64,000 nt of DNA from Tolypeutes matacus (lineage: Eukaryota; Chordata; Mammalia; Cingulata; Chlamyphoridae). Positions within the stretch are counted from its first letter, which is position 1, and every line of letters begins with the position of its first letter. Shown here one piece after another: positions 12,401 to 27,400 of the stretch. The stretch spans positions 9,041,706-9,105,705 of the forward strand of contig JAKSZT010053881.1 of NCBI GenBank assembly GCA_026826555.1. Direction: 5' to 3'. A program made the translations under genes and the position numbers. A model generated the notes under the pieces. The model had not been told where the DNA came from, made no database searches, and saw nothing but the letters and a program-made list of their open reading frames with translations.

Positions 12401-15400
12401 TATGGGAGACGGACGCCCAACCAGTTGAGCCACCTCCGACCCCCTTAAATATTTTCATATACTCTGAGCAAATTTGGGCCTACCTCTGGAACCAAAGCTT
12501 CCCTCCTTGGATTGTTAGGCGTGGCTTTCATAAATGGGCGTTTTCTGGAGTGAGGCATGGGTAAGTGACCACAGCTATTGGCCACCAGCTTTCAATTCAG
12601 TTCTAGGACAAAGCAGGCCCACAGGGAACTAGAGCATCTAACTGGAACCCACGTCTTACCGGTATTTGGCAAAGACGGAAGGATGGGGAGGGGAAGAAGC
12701 TAGAGACTCAGGAGAGCTTTTGTAGAAACCTTGTTTAAGATACAGTTTTTACTAACTTTATTTCTCTGTAATTGAACCTCTCTTCTCTGGGTACTTTCAA
12801 TATTTACAACATTCACTGTGATTGCCTACTCGTACATCCTCTGGTTAGATCTGTGGTTCTCAACTAAGGGTGACTTTGCTGCCCCCTCCCCCCGCAACCG
12901 GGGAACATTTGGCAATATCTGGAGACATTTTGGGTTGTTACAGCTGGGGGAATGGGAGTTGCTATTGGCATCTAGTGGGAAGAGGACATTCCCCCCCCCC
13001 AGCAAAGAATTATCTGGACCAAAATAAGAGGCTGAGAAACCCTGCTTTAGACTGCAAAGACCTAGAGGACAGGATCCTAATTTGTTTGTTATTTGCCCAG
13101 TATTTAGTAGGTACTCAAGCATTTTTTAAACAATTAACCATAAATACCATGTATATCTTACTATTGTGTACTTTCCCTTGCAACCCAACCTTCACACCGT
13201 TTTCACACTGGTTCCCTCCTTGAGACCTTTTGATTGCACTTATGTAGAAGTACAAATTTATGCATGAAATGAAATGTCTGGGTTTCCTTCAAAATAATCC
13301 AATGAGAACCGGGAAATGATGAAACAAGTTGGGCCATCAATTGGTAATTGTTGAAACCAGATGGTAGATTCATGGGGGTTCATTCAACTATTTGCTCTAC
13401 TTTTGTACATATTTGAAATTTTCCATAATAAGTGAAGCACATGGAATAAAAAAATCTTATGATAAACACACTTCTCTGCTTTATTGGATAGAGACTGAAC
13501 ATCTTGGTCTGTTAATTAAGTATATCTATAACCTTGCTTCTCAGCTTCTCCCCATTTCTACTTCACCAGAGGATAAACTCTGACTGGTCCTTTGCAATAT
13601 TTTTGTCCTAAAAAAGACAAATGTATTCCCCAAAGTAACACCTCTCTTTGATTAACTTCCAATTGACATTTACAACTTTCCCTTCCACTCCACCTACCCA
13701 GCCCCCTCCCCCCCCCAAAAAAACCAAAATGGTTTGGCTGACAGGGAGAGAGGAAGGGGAGGAAATGAATATTTACTGAGTATCTATGATATGCCAGATG
13801 CTATGCTGAGTATACTTGCATTTTTAAAATAAAAAATACAGAGAAAAAAATATGGAGAAAATTCAGTATTTCAAACATTAACTTTAACATTACATACGTT
13901 TAACATTACAGACTGCACTAAATCATGGCAAATTTGGGAATGCTATTTATTGTTCTTTTATGCCCATACGTTTGTGTGTGTACACACATACTAAGTTTCT
14001 GAGAAATGATTACTCTTCCCTTTCACCATTTTTAAATTATTACTGACATGGTATAACCATTTTCATTATGTAAGCCAAAATGTTTTCAAATGCTGTAAAA
14101 AGAGGCCACAGCATCCAAAGCAAATAACACTACCATGCCTATACTTCAAAATATTTCAGAAAATATGGTAGTATGCCACCTTCTCAACTATTTTAATTGT
14201 TTTGCCATAAGCCATAATATGCATAAACAATTTATGTTCCCTGGGCTTCCTTTCAGTTATGATCCAAAGTCACAGGTTTCCCAACACCTTAACCTTTTGG
14301 GGAAACAGACTGTTTCTCTAAAATTCCTCATGTTCTTTTCAGTTCCTAGTCATGAGAGTATCTAGGTGCTAACCTGTATACTAATGTGATATAGTATGAA
14401 AGGGAGGGAGGGGAGGAGTGTTGGAAAAGAGGGGTATGAGGAGACAGATGCCTGTATTGTTTGTAGTTTTTACTAAAAACTAGAATCAACTTCCCCCTAG
14501 GATAATGCATAAGGTTTCAGAGCACAGGCTGGATTTTGAAACCCAGATGTACCAATTATATGTCGTATAATCCTGGCCAACTTAGTTAACCTTTCTTATG
14601 CCTGCCTCATAGAGGTGCTATGAGGATGAAATATAAGTCACATAAAGCATTTAGCATAGAGCCTTGTACTGAGTGAATGCTCAACAAACGTCAGATCATC
14701 ATCATCATCATCATCACCATTTACATTGTTGTCACCAGCACCAGCACCATCATCTACTGTGAAAGTTTAAGTAGTGAAAGAAAGTTAACCTATCGCTGGT
14801 TCCCAAGGCACTTAAGAGGGAAAGCTCAAGAAGTTTCCCTTAAAAACAGTGGCCCAGAGGAAAGACCCAGAATTATTTATTAGTCTTAATGGCCTACTCT
14901 CCCTGTCCCTGGAAAGAAGAAACACTGCCTGAAAAGTAATCATGCTACTGGCCATGGTAACCACAGAGCAGCTCTTTATTTGCTGCTCCAGAAAATCTAA
15001 GTGCTGTGAAATAAGATGGACCACATGATCAGGGAGAGCTGGAATGCTGGCACTGCCTTCAAAGAGTGTCCGTGTCATTAAAGGGACAATGAATGGTTCC
15101 ATTGGTTGGGAGATATTTACCCAAAAAGTTAATTTCCAATAAGAGATCCATCCACCCCTGAAAAGGTACTACAGTAGACACAAAGTTGTCTGGGAGGAAG
15201 AATATGATGACTCTTCTAATATTCAAATAAAACAATGCTATTAGGCAATCGGCCACAGTCGCTTTTCAAAGGACTATTACAATTCAATGTGAAACACAGG
15301 GAAAGTACAGACTCCAATGGCCTGCAGTGAGGAGAAATGATTTTAGATTCAAAGGAAAATAAACATAAAAGGCATGAGGAGACACACACACACACACACA

Positions 15401-18400
15401 CACACAGTTGAAAACTGCCAGAAAACCTAGTTCATTCAGTACAAAGGTAAAAAGTACATTTGTGTACAGCCCCTGGGAATCTGGTCTACAGTTTAACTTC
15501 CTCAATTTGTTTAACAAACCTAAGAAATAAACTTTCTTCACCCACATGTTTCCCCACTTAAATATAGTTTCAATCAGTAAATCCCATTATATTCCTTTGA
15601 TATTTGATAAAACATTTCTGTCACAGTTTGAATTATGTGAATCTCAGAAAAAAATTATGTTCTTAAACTAATCTATTCCTGTGGGTGTGGGGCCCTTTGA
15701 TTGCATTTTTAAATTCGGCTGAGGAGTCTGTGATTAGATTACTTGATAAGATCGATTTAGGGCTTTGGATTAGACTGTGTCAGTGAGGCATGAGCCAGCT
15801 TGGGTCTCCGCCCTCTTGATGGGTCTGATATAGACAGAGACACACACACAGGAGAAAGGAAGCTGCCATTTTTGATCCTGCCGTGTGAGAGAGGACTCCA
15901 GGTTTGCCTACAGCTGCAGAAAGGCAGAGAAGCCCTGAGAGACTGAGAGAGGAGGCCCAGAAAGAGACAAGCCCTATGCCTGGTTGCCCACAGCTGAGCT
16001 ACAGGAGATGGCAGATTCCAGAAGGGAAGGCAGGGACCTCGGCAGAGATGGGAAGCCATCTTGCTTCACCACGTGGCAAGACCCCAGGATTACCAGTAGC
16101 TGATTTTGGTGAGAAAGCCTCTCTGATGGTGCCTTGATTTGGACATTGTATAGCCTCAGAACTGTAACCTTTTACTCTAAATAAAATCCCCATTATAAAA
16201 GCCAACCCATTTCTTGTACTTTGCATCGGCTGCCCTTTGGCAAACTAAAAAAATTAAGCTTAAACTTTTTATGTAAAGAAAACACTGAAATTTTAGGATA
16301 ATTACAATAAGCTTAAATAAGAGTAGTAATTGCCTTATTTAGAAGAGAAATGACTTAGAAAAATACTACTAGACTTTAAAGAAAAATTAATGAACTACTT
16401 GAAGTTATACTGCTGCAATATTAGTGCATAATTATTGTCTGGCATAGGAAAGAGCAAGCTGCTGCCTTCGATTACCAGCAGAATTACTTCTCTCAAAATA
16501 GGTGAGAATAACAGATGGACTAGAGGTAGCTGTTGCTATTGTTAAACCACTTTCATAGAAAACAGAGCCAACTGTTGCTCAACTGTGACACACTTTGCTG
16601 CACAATTTATTCTTCTTTCCCCTGAACCAATAATCAAGGAACTATTTGGGTAATTCGTTTATAGAAAGACTGTGTTTGTTATAACTATTTCAACTGGTTG
16701 AAAACCAGCCAATAAAAGTAAAACAAACAAAAAACATTGCTAAGCACCAATAAACATAGAGTCTGTACATTTCACAACAACTTTAGGATGGCTGGAAAAT
16801 GAACTAAAAATTATTTTGCTTGTTCAAATAGCACAGTTGAGAGTTAAAATTCAAAGGGTCTCTTGAAGTCATCTGGCCCAAACTCCTCCTTTTTCTAGAT
16901 AAAGAAGATGAAATCCAAGGAGCAAAGGGAGTTCTCTGAGGTTCCATGCTAGTTAGTAAGAAAGCTAAGAGCAGTGCCCCAGAATCCTGACTCTCCTTCC
17001 TCACTTGATTTTCTGAAGTGAGCAGGCTCCTAGGAAGGAGGCAGATGCCACCAACAGATATGACAATGGAATGGCACTATTTTTACAAAGGTCATTCCAG
17101 TAAATAAGAAACTGGGCAGCACCCATATGCCTTCTCTTCTATTAGGTTCTGCCTACTCTAGGGTAACCCTGAGGTCCATTCCTGCCAAATCTCAACCCAA
17201 CAGTGTTGAGTATTAGAAACGCCATCCCAGGGCCACCCCAAATCCTATAGCTGGTGTCAGCACCACCTAAGAGGCTTCCCAGCTAATGCCTGGCAATTGA
17301 AGCCAGGCTACTCATTGGCTTTTGTCAAGGCCGTTGGTGCACATGCTCCCTACATGACAGAAGGCAGCCTGTAGCTCAGGCCCTTCACCCCAGAGCTTAG
17401 AATCCACTTCTACTTTTCCAGCCTTCTCTCAGTGTGGTATCTATAGAGAGAAATGTGGTTGTTTCTCAACAGTGATGACTGTGTAACTGCCCAGATATCC
17501 CACGCCATATTTGGTTCCACCCCTCAGATATTGACAGCAATCTGGTGTGTACACTTCCTTGTTAATGCCCCTTGGAGCTGTGATGTGGCCCCCATCGGAT
17601 GCTCTCAACACAATCCACAGGGCCAAAAACTTCCATTCCTAACATCCACACAGGGCTCAGCTCTGCTTCTCTGCTGGCTTGGCTGGCCCTGCTCTATGCT
17701 GGGCCTGGCTCTGCCTTGCCTGTCCTCCCAGGTGACAATATTACACCGCTTAGGACACTTCCTTCCCTTTCTCCTAGGAGGGGGAGCTTGCTAACATTCC
17801 TGCATGTGTAGGAGAGGCATCTTTGCCTTCAAGCAACTAATGTCATTGTGTAACATTCCAAAAACTGAATTATAAAAATGTACTAGGAAAAAAATGCACT
17901 AGGGCAATGGTTCTCAGTCTTCTTTCTGATGACACCTAAGATGGATGATGTTCACATGCCTAACACCCTCCCAGATACATCTGTGATGTTGACAAAGCAC
18001 TACAATAGCTTGTAACCAGCCCAACCACTACTGGTACATCACTCACCATGAGCTATGGCATGGAAAGGTGGGCCATGGACTGCGTGCAATTTCCAGTACA
18101 CCAGGAGTAACCCTAACCCTTGCGTGCATACTCAAGGAAGTATATTTGAGTACAAGGGACAGTGACGTTATAACAGGGACGACCTTGACTTTGATCTAGC
18201 TTTTAAAGAGGAAATACCTGTGAATGTTTCACTTTCAATACACCCACAATGGCAATAAGAGAACTGACTAAATAAAAGCCTCTTCAGGCAGAGAATCATT
18301 TTCTAAAGCTACTAAGTGGCCCTAAATTTACTTTTTGAATGAAACTGGACGTAGACCAATTTTGGATTCTTTGAAAGAACATCCCATAGGCCCCTAGGCT

Positions 18401-21400
18401 CTGTCTGAGCCTCCCAAAGTGTACCTTTAGATTCTACTTCAGGATGGATCACAGCAAGGGGCTTGGTTAATGTTTTCCTATTCAGCATCATGGCCCAAAT
18501 CATTGAGGCATCCAGTAAGGTGCAGGCTTCATTGGGAGGCACACACTGTGGAGGCAGAACAAAGCACAGAGTCAGGGTCATTGGAAAGGGCCATTGCTAT
18601 CTCAGCCTGCACAGCTGTCCTGTAGTCCCTTCAGACAGCTCACAGCTGTTTACCGCAGAAAAATGGGAGAATTGAATGTTTTTCAGAGAAATCCAAATAA
18701 TCTGGGAGAAATAGTGGCATATCCAGTGCATTCTCAGCTGCATTTAAAGATGCAAATATCACACCGGACAGCTTGTAAATGATATCTTTTTTCTTCTTCC
18801 CACAAAACAACTAGAGGTTTTAGCATTATTTAGTCTGAAAAACAGATAAATCATATGACTAATGTTAGCCCTCCACCAAGCTAGCTTCAAATAAATGGTT
18901 CATTTTCATGACTTGTGATTGTGGAAACCTTCATGTATTGCATTATGAAGGTGAAAGATTTTACATTTGGTTGTCCAAAGATAATCATTTTATCAAGTTT
19001 GTTTGACTTTTTAAAATCCTGGTACAGGTACATGCACTATGAGACTTTTCAGGGTCATCTGCTTTTTTTGTTTGTTTGTTTTGTTTTCAGTTTTTTTATT
19101 TTTAAAGAAGCTTTAGATTACATAAATGTTACCTAAAAAATACAGGGGATTCCCATATACCCCACCCCTCCCCCTCCCACACTTTCCCACATTAACAACA
19201 TCTTTGATTAGTGTGGTACATTTGTTACAATTGATGAACACATATTGAAGCATTGCTACTAACCATGGTCTACAGTTTACATTATAGTTTATACTTTGCC
19301 CCACACAATTTTATAGGTTTTGACAAAATGGATAATAACCTGTATCCATCATTGCAATGTCATGCAGGACAATTCTAATGTCCCAAAAATGCTCCATGTT
19401 TCTTTTCTCTCCTTCCCCTCAGAAACTCTAGTGGCCACTGCCTTTATATCAATGTTATTGGTTCTTCCACCGCTAGAATAATAATAAGTCTACTTTAGTC
19501 CATAATTGCATTCCCCCCTTGTGTTTGTTCATTCCTCAATTTTGAGGATTTTGGGATGGTGCTGCTCACTCTGTTTCTGATTGAGAGGGGGCTTAGATCC
19601 CATGGGATAGATGGATGGAGCAGTCTTGCTTGCAGTTGTAGATACGCTCTGTTTTTTGGGATGAGCATTGTCCATCATCATCCTTTTGTTAGTTGTCCTG
19701 GTGATTCCAATGAACTGGAGAGTAGGTGTTGGCTGCAACTTTGCTGAGATTCAAGGCTCAACCAACATATGAACAGCCAGAAGATTTAAGTCTCTGAGAC
19801 ATATATTTAATGAGTATAGTACTAATTATAGGTTCAAATAAAAGGGGCAGAAGAACCATGTGTAGGGTAATTATAAATGAGTCTAACTCTGTTACATTGG
19901 AGCATATATTCCCAAGTAAGGTCCAATAACAGGGTGCCAAATTCCTGAGATTGTTTGCCCTGCCTTTAGTATCTAGATGTCTCTAGAGTACTCAGGAGCC
20001 CTACTATTTGAGGCTCTGTTTACTGTGGCAGTCAATGAGATCCTGCTGAGACAAGTGTAAGTATAACCTCTGGAATGACCTTCCAACCCACTTTGAAATC
20101 TCTTAGCCATAAAAACTCATTTGTATAACATTTCCCCATTTGGGTCAAGGTCTTTTTCCAGATGCATTGCTAGTCAGCACTTGGTAATAATTCCTCAGTG
20201 CCAGGGAGGCTCATTCCCAGGAGTCATGTCCCACACCGGTTGTGGGGGTGGGGAGTATTAACACACAGGGCAACACGGATGAATACTGAAGACCTTATGT
20301 TGAGTGAAGTAAGCCAGTCACTGAAGGACAAATATTACATGACCTCACTGATATGACTTAAGCAAACTGAGCAGACTCACAGAGCTAGAGTATGGAAGGT
20401 AGGTTATCAGGAGACAGAAAGGGAGCATAGGGTGAGGAGGTGATGCCCAATATGGGCAAAATCTTTTATAAGGTGGAATGGGATGGTTGGGCAGTGGATG
20501 GGGGTGACAGTGGTGCAGTGATATGATTGGGTTTGATGGTACAGGAAGGTGAGGAGGAGTGGGGGTGGGTGGGTTGGACTATCCATGGAACTGGGGGGAA
20601 GGGCTGGAGGAAGGAACAGGTGAACTCTGGAGATTTGCAGGTCTGTGGTTAAAACTACAATGGTGGGAATGTTCTTTTGACAAATATGGCAGGGGACGGT
20701 TACTGGTGCAGGGCATCAGGGGTGGGAGGATATGTGAGATAGGGCTCACCTGGGCATGCCTCTGTGGAATATGAAAGTGTTCATCTTGTCATAGTGTGTT
20801 ATCTCAGTGGGTGGAGAACCACACAATAAACAAGAAAATATTAAACTCCCATCCTGGGGAGTCCTGCTATGTTCAATTAGAGGGGCAAGAATCTCTCAAG
20901 AACATAGGCAGTGCCTAATAAAAGAAAACAGACCAATATGTCTAGCTCTCAATATTATTGCATGTAACTATAAACCTTATTCTTCAAAAATTGAAGCTTG
21001 GTAGTTACCATTGGTTCTGAGGGGATGGGGAAGAAGAATAGAATAGATGGAACATAGGGCATTTTTAGGGCATTGGAATTGTTCTGCATGATCTTGCAAG
21101 GATGGATAGAGTCCATTTTAAATCTTGTCAAAATCTATAAAAATGTATGGTGCAAAATGTAAACCATAAAGTAAACCATTGACCATGATTAGTAGCAATG
21201 CTTCAATATTTGTACACCAATTTTAACAAATGTACCTTACACATGTAAAATGTTATTAATAGGGGAGGGGGGAAAGGGGAGGGGTTTGGGTAGATCGGAC
21301 TCCCCTATATTTTCTATGTGACTTTACTGTAACCTAAAGCATCTTTGAAGGTACAGCAAAAAAAATAAGACACTGGAGGAACATACGGAAGAAATTATCA

Positions 21401-24400
21401 CTGTACATAAAAGATAACAGATCTTACAGTGATGAAAGACACAATGAAGAAAAATTTATTTTAATGTTATTTAAAAATTCTTTTATTTTTGTATTTTTTG
21501 GTTGTTTTTATTTTATTATTTTATTATTTTATTTGTTTATTTTTTTGGCTTTGTTTTTGGGGAGGTTTTGGATCACAGAAGAGTCACAACTTTGGTAGGG
21601 GAAGATCACTGGTGCAGGGTGTCAGTAATGGGGGGATGCGTGGGGAGGGGTGCACCTGGGGCATGCTTTATGGCATATGAATATGTTCAAGTGTTCATGG
21701 GGCATTGCCTTGTTGAGTGGAGCCCCACACAATAACTAAAAGAATAGTGAATTCCCATCCTGGGAATTCCTGCTACATCCTCTAATAGAGTGGTAAGAAT
21801 CCCCCATGTACATGCACAGTGCCTAGTGAAGGAGGACAGACCATTACTCCAGGCCCTTGATATTGATGGCTGCACTTATGAACCTTTTCTTGTGAAATTG
21901 AAACTTAGCCTAGTATTATATATTGCCTAAGAGTTACCTCCTGAAAGCCTCCTTGTTGCTCAAAAGTGGCCTCTCTCTAAGCCAAACCCAGGTTATCTGC
22001 TTTTAATGTTCTAAAGTGCAGGTGGCTGAGGAGTTGTGCCCAGGTGTGCAGGCCGTGAGATCAGTTGCTTCTAGCAATTTTAAGGCCCAAAACTCAAAAC
22101 CAACATGTCCAGGGCCACTGTATCTGTTTTGAAAAAATATGATCATGTTTCAGTACCTTTTTCTTTAAAATAACTTTGGCTTCTTGTCTATGCTCATCAA
22201 TAGGTGAAATGCTAATAGAATGACACCTAGTCACACTTGTTGGAAGAAGAAATGTATCATTTTTAAAGTCTATAGCAAGGCACCTAGAAAAGCTGATTAG
22301 CTTCCAGCCACACCAATCACAAAAGAGCAAAGACTGGGAGCGGATGTGGCTTAAGCCCTTGAGCACCCACCTCCCACATGGGAGGTCCCGGGTTCGGTTC
22401 CCGGTGCGGCCTAAAGAAAACAGACAACGAGCAAAAACAACGAGGAAAAAAAAAAAAAAAAAAAAAAAGCAATGGATATCTAAAAAATAATGATGAATTT
22501 TTAAAAAAAGAGCAAAGACTGGCTTTAGTGCCACCGCTACTCTGAGCGACATGAAAGTCAAATATGTATTATAAGAAGATCCTCTCCACCTCTCCCCAAA
22601 AAGAGAAAAGTTTTTACAAAAAGGCTTCTCATAGATGGAATCAATGGATTTTTCTGTGGAGAGACATCATTATTGAAAAGATCTGCATCTTAGGAAAGTC
22701 TATATGATTTTATGTCTAATTCACAGGGTCACCCTGGGCAAGACACAGCTCTCTGGGTCTCAGTTTCATCAGTGAAAGACAGGGTTGGACTTGATCTGTC
22801 TCTTGTCAAAGAAATCATTCAGAAGTCACTAAGGCTGGAAATATTAACTACAAGGCAGCAAACAGGAAGATGGTGATAAAAGCTCATTTTAAGCCACTGC
22901 TCTATAAATGGTGAATTGTCTACTGTCTCGTTTGCTCCTCTAGCCAGGAGGGAACTCAGGGTCTATTATCTCTATTTTATAGATGAGGAACTGCAGGTTC
23001 TGTGAAGTCAAAAGGACTTGCTTAAAACCCCATTAGGAAATAGCAGGCCTTCCTTCCCAAGTCCCCATGCTCCATCCACTGCTCCTGGGTATAAATGGCT
23101 ACTTTAGGTTTACTATCACATCTGATATCATGCCCCGGGACTCAGAGTGTTCTGGAAGGAAATATTAGGAATTATTTCTTCAGGTTAACCCACTGTGAAG
23201 CTGGGCTGTTTGAGGCCAGGCTCAGAGAGAGGTAGCAGCCAAAGCTACCAGCAACAACCCCCAGGGAACTTCCAGGCCTCCCCTCCCAGATTCCCAACTC
23301 CTACTTATCCTTCTGCTCACAAGAAGCATCTGGGTGCCACAGCCAAGCATTAAGGTCTCTGTGGCTCTCTATCTCTGTTCACTAAGCCCCAATCTTGGTG
23401 GCCGCTGGAAGGTAAATGCCCACAAGGCCAAGGCATCAATGTTTCCAAAGGCAACCTAATGGATACAGATGAAATAGCCTTCTATATACCTGCTCCCTGT
23501 TGATTATGATCAGATTTGCTGCATTTTCATATGTAAACAAAATTCTCTTTGGTGTTAGAGGAGAAATGAATACCCAGGGGAATATAATGATGCAAATGAT
23601 TCAGATCAATTGTAATCTATCTGATAATCATCATTATTCCTACTCATATACCCATTCCTTACAACCTATACAATAAATGAGAGAATTCCACACATACAAC
23701 ACATTGCTGACCATACACTTCGATTCTTAGACTTTTGGACTTTGATACATGACTGCAAAGGATTAGAAGTCAGCTTACACCATGAGAGGTATCTACATAA
23801 TAGATGCACATATGAAATTATATATAATTATGGCAGATCACAGAAAAAAGTTATGGCAAAAGGCCCTTTCCTACACAAAGCTGACCTGATGAGATACCAT
23901 AATTAAACATGTATATCCACCCTACAGCAGCCACTCCAGCAAGGTCAAATGGTTCTGATTTCTGTTGTGGCAAAAGAATGTATCACTTCAACATGGGGAG
24001 TGAAATGAAGCAAACGTGATGAACTGGTATGAAACACAAAAATTAAAATATTTGCTAGTTTCCCTTAAAAGTCCTCCTGAGACAAGGCAACCTTAAATTC
24101 ACACAGAGAAGGTCAAAAAACAATTGCAATACAAATCTCAGTGGGGCCTGGAAAAAGTAATCCCCACACTGAACTTGTCCTTTTGGTTCTCTGTATTTTT
24201 GGCACTGCACACTATCTGAATAGCAAAGATAAAGCCAGATCTCTCCCTCAATGGAAAACAATCTTGATTTATCACCCGTAAGGTATGACTAAGTAGCATG
24301 TGTGGAAAAAAAAAAAAAAAAAAATTATACTGTCAAGATTTATTCTCTAAGATGCCAAAAAACTCACAGCTCTCTGATAACACTGACTTTATTATTTCAG

Positions 24401-27400
24401 TTGGCCAGTTCCAAAACCAAAAACCTCAACCTGCAGTAACTTGTGATTAAAATTCTCCAGTAGGTCACTGCCTCACCTCAAAATGTCAGAGTCCAAATGG
24501 ATGAAGGCCTACTAACCTTAGGCAGCTTCAGGGAGTTCTCTTCCGCCTTGGTACACAATGTCAGTTCACAATGCAGGAAGAGCAGTGAGGTGCTGAAGAT
24601 GGGCTTAAAAACAAAGCTAAATCGCTTCTTATCCTTCTCAGCTTGCGGAAGAGGAAAATGTACTCTCTTGGGATTGTAGAATTTCACAGATTCATCTGTA
24701 GGACAAATATTCTCAATGATAGTGTAATCAGACATTCTATCAGAGTTTGAATATGGAGAGATAAAGCATGTTTGGATGGCGAATCCCAGCTCTGGGTCAG
24801 CTTTAGTAAGAGACACCTAAGAAAGAACAGAAAGATCAATTCAGAGATGAGTTAGCAGCGTACTTTCACATTAGATATGAGGCCAAGATACTGGCCCAGC
24901 CCTTCTGATTAGAGACAGTGTTTTATTTTCATAACATATTTATAGTCTTTCTTTTTACAAAAGTAATTCGTTGAAGAAAGAGATGCTTTCCATTTAAACT
25001 TACTATGGTGACAGTGAACTATTTTGTTCTAATGCCAGCCTGCAAGATTCAAATACAAATCGAGTAAGACTCTTGAACCTTTCATAAGTTGTCTGGGAGA
25101 TGAAAATAAAAGCATGCTGTGCACCTAAGGTGAATTTTTCGAAATGAATAAAAACAACAATAGGTAAAGCCCCCTAACGTCATAATAATTCTTCCTTTGT
25201 AAGGCAGGCTCCTTTTTAAGAAAATGCTCAAAAGAGAGGACAAAGGCAGGCAGGACTGAGCCTCTAAACTAGGATAAGTCAGACAGAGTAAGCTAAAGCA
25301 TTACGGTAAAGCTCTAGATTCATCTAAAGCTCTGCTTCATGGTGAGCAGGCAGAGCTGGCCTCTGGTGCTGGATGTCAGGGACAGTGAAATCTGGTGGAG
25401 ATTAGGGACCTGGCAAAGTGTCACAACTACTCACAGGTCCAAACCAGGCTTTGCCAAGTACTCTCCCTTCACTCTTTAAGCCCAGGGGTATTCAAGGGGA
25501 ATCTAATCTGGAAATGTTTCCGATTCATTTACATCTCCCTCTTTAAAAATTTGTATGGGCTATGTGCCAACCTTATTAAGGTTTGTTCTTTTCTTTAGAA
25601 ACAGGAAGTAGGTTTGGCCAAGTGTAAAAAGAATTCAAACCTCAACTATCCTGAACTCAGCTAAAAACCACGGACCAGAAGGGATTCTCCATTTGGTGAC
25701 ACATGGATCATTGCATGTACTGTCTCTCCTCTGTGCACAGTGCCTGGTTCCTTGACTAAAATTAGGATCAGAATAAACTTAAGCACTTTAGAAATAAGGT
25801 TATTCTTTAATCATATGCCAAGAGTCCCAGAATCCTTTCAAAAGACCTGGAGATATAAGCAAACTTTCCAGTCTGGAATGCTCAGGAGAAATCCCTGACA
25901 TGGCATAGGACTTTTGAGTCCAGGGCACTATTATGAAACACCCCTGCGCAGTTAACAACAGGGCATTCAACAGGGAAGACGAGGAGGATGCTAATAAAGG
26001 GAATAATGATAAGGTCACCTTGTGGTGCTTTAAAACTGACGTAGAGCTTTTGCATACACTTACTAATTCAATCCTTCAGAACAATCTGAGATAAATAAGC
26101 TCATCTCCATTTTATAAATGGGATGAGGACCATCTGTAAGAAATTTCATAGGAAGCAGTACTTCTGAAAATATTCACTTATTTTTGCAATATTTCTGAAA
26201 AATAAGGTATTTTTTATTTCAGAGTGATGGTGAATTACATATATTCTATTACTAAAAAGTGCTCTTTAACACGAACTCAAAACCAAGATTGCAAAAACAT
26301 ATGACAGAGCAACTGCAAATCTTTCCTCTAAACTCAAGGAACATATGTAATGGCAGAATGTCTAAGGTATCCCAAAAAATTGTTTTGAAGGAAAAAATAT
26401 TATAAACCTTTTAATATAAAATGTCCTGGAAATGAGTAGTAGAACGGCTGCAGGCTTTGGAGCAAGAAGGCCGGGAAACCTCGTGCTCTGCTCTGCTAGA
26501 TCTGTTCGTGTGCTGAGTGGGAGGGAGTGTAAACTACAATGTAAACTATAATCCATGCTTAGTGGCAATGCTCCAAAATGTGTTCATTAATTGCAATGAA
26601 TGTACCGTACTAATGCAAGAAGTTGTTAATGTGGGGGAAAGTGGGAGGTGTGGGGAGTGGGGCATATGGGAATCCCTTATATTTTTTTATATAACATTTT
26701 ATGTAATCTATCTTTTAAAAATAAATTTTAAAATATATTTTTAAAAATAAAGATACTGCACTGAAAATAATAATAATAATAATGTGCTTCACGTGAGCCA
26801 CCATTGGGAGATGAGGGAGAAAAACCCAGAACTCTCAGGGTAGGATATGCAGAGAATTTTGGCTACTAATTAGGAGAAAGTGGCAAAGCTTACTCAGGCA
26901 TGCATTTGAAAAAGAACACGATGCACTTAAGCAGCAACCCTTAGAATTCATAACACAACAGGGATTGTGCAGCCAGAAAAAAACATGAGAAAAATCAACA
27001 ATCTTGGATTAGGACGATTAGGCACAGCATCTTAGAAAGCAGCAATGGAGAAAGGACATGCACCCAAAGGAAGAGAAGTTCTCTTAAAATGTGATCAAAC
27101 AGGAGCAGGGTCAGAATCCATAATAGTCAAGGAAAATAACATTTAGAGCCAGGGAACTCCGATCCAAAGTCTTGAAAATGCGAGTTATTTATCTTTCTAA
27201 AATGGAAATATGTGCGCTGAGGTCACTTTTAATATATGGAAGTATCTTATTCCAACCCCTTAAAGCTTCTCACCCTCCCACAGTGCAGAACACCAGCTTG
27301 CAGCTTAGCACCAAAACCAGCTCATCAGATGACACTTCCCTGCAAGACTAGCTGATGGTATGCAAATCGAAACACTAAAGGTTAGCCTCAAATAGGTACT

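Larger units (their letters stand above)
9072..18424 (-). other. TGFBR3 intron between exons J and K
   Basis: The largest complete intron here (9353 bp). It holds an L2 copy (9660-10135), a MIR (10221-10445), DNA transposon remnants (10555-10846, 12851-13044), two SINEs, a MIR with an ATC microsatellite (14505-14716), a CA repeat and an LTR (15619-16250). I see nothing recognisable in 13100-14500 or 16260-18400. Confidence 0.85.
18546..24516 (-). other. TGFBR3 intron between exons I and J
   Basis: A 5971-bp intron dominated by L1 3' end sequence (19063-22010) in both orientations, with a SINE (22338-22505) and a MIR (22890-23060). The part 23100-24500 shows only an A19 run near 24306 and nothing else that I recognise. 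Confidence 0.85.

Noticed and set aside
19063..21365. A single L1 insertion with a twin-priming inversion
   Set aside because: Both arms carry their own 3' end and tail, so two independent insertions explain the layout better.
22094..22561. A 155-codon minus-strand open frame with a Phe-rich run
   Set aside because: The Phe run is the reverse of a SINE poly(A) tail, and the frame crosses the SINE at 22338-22505.
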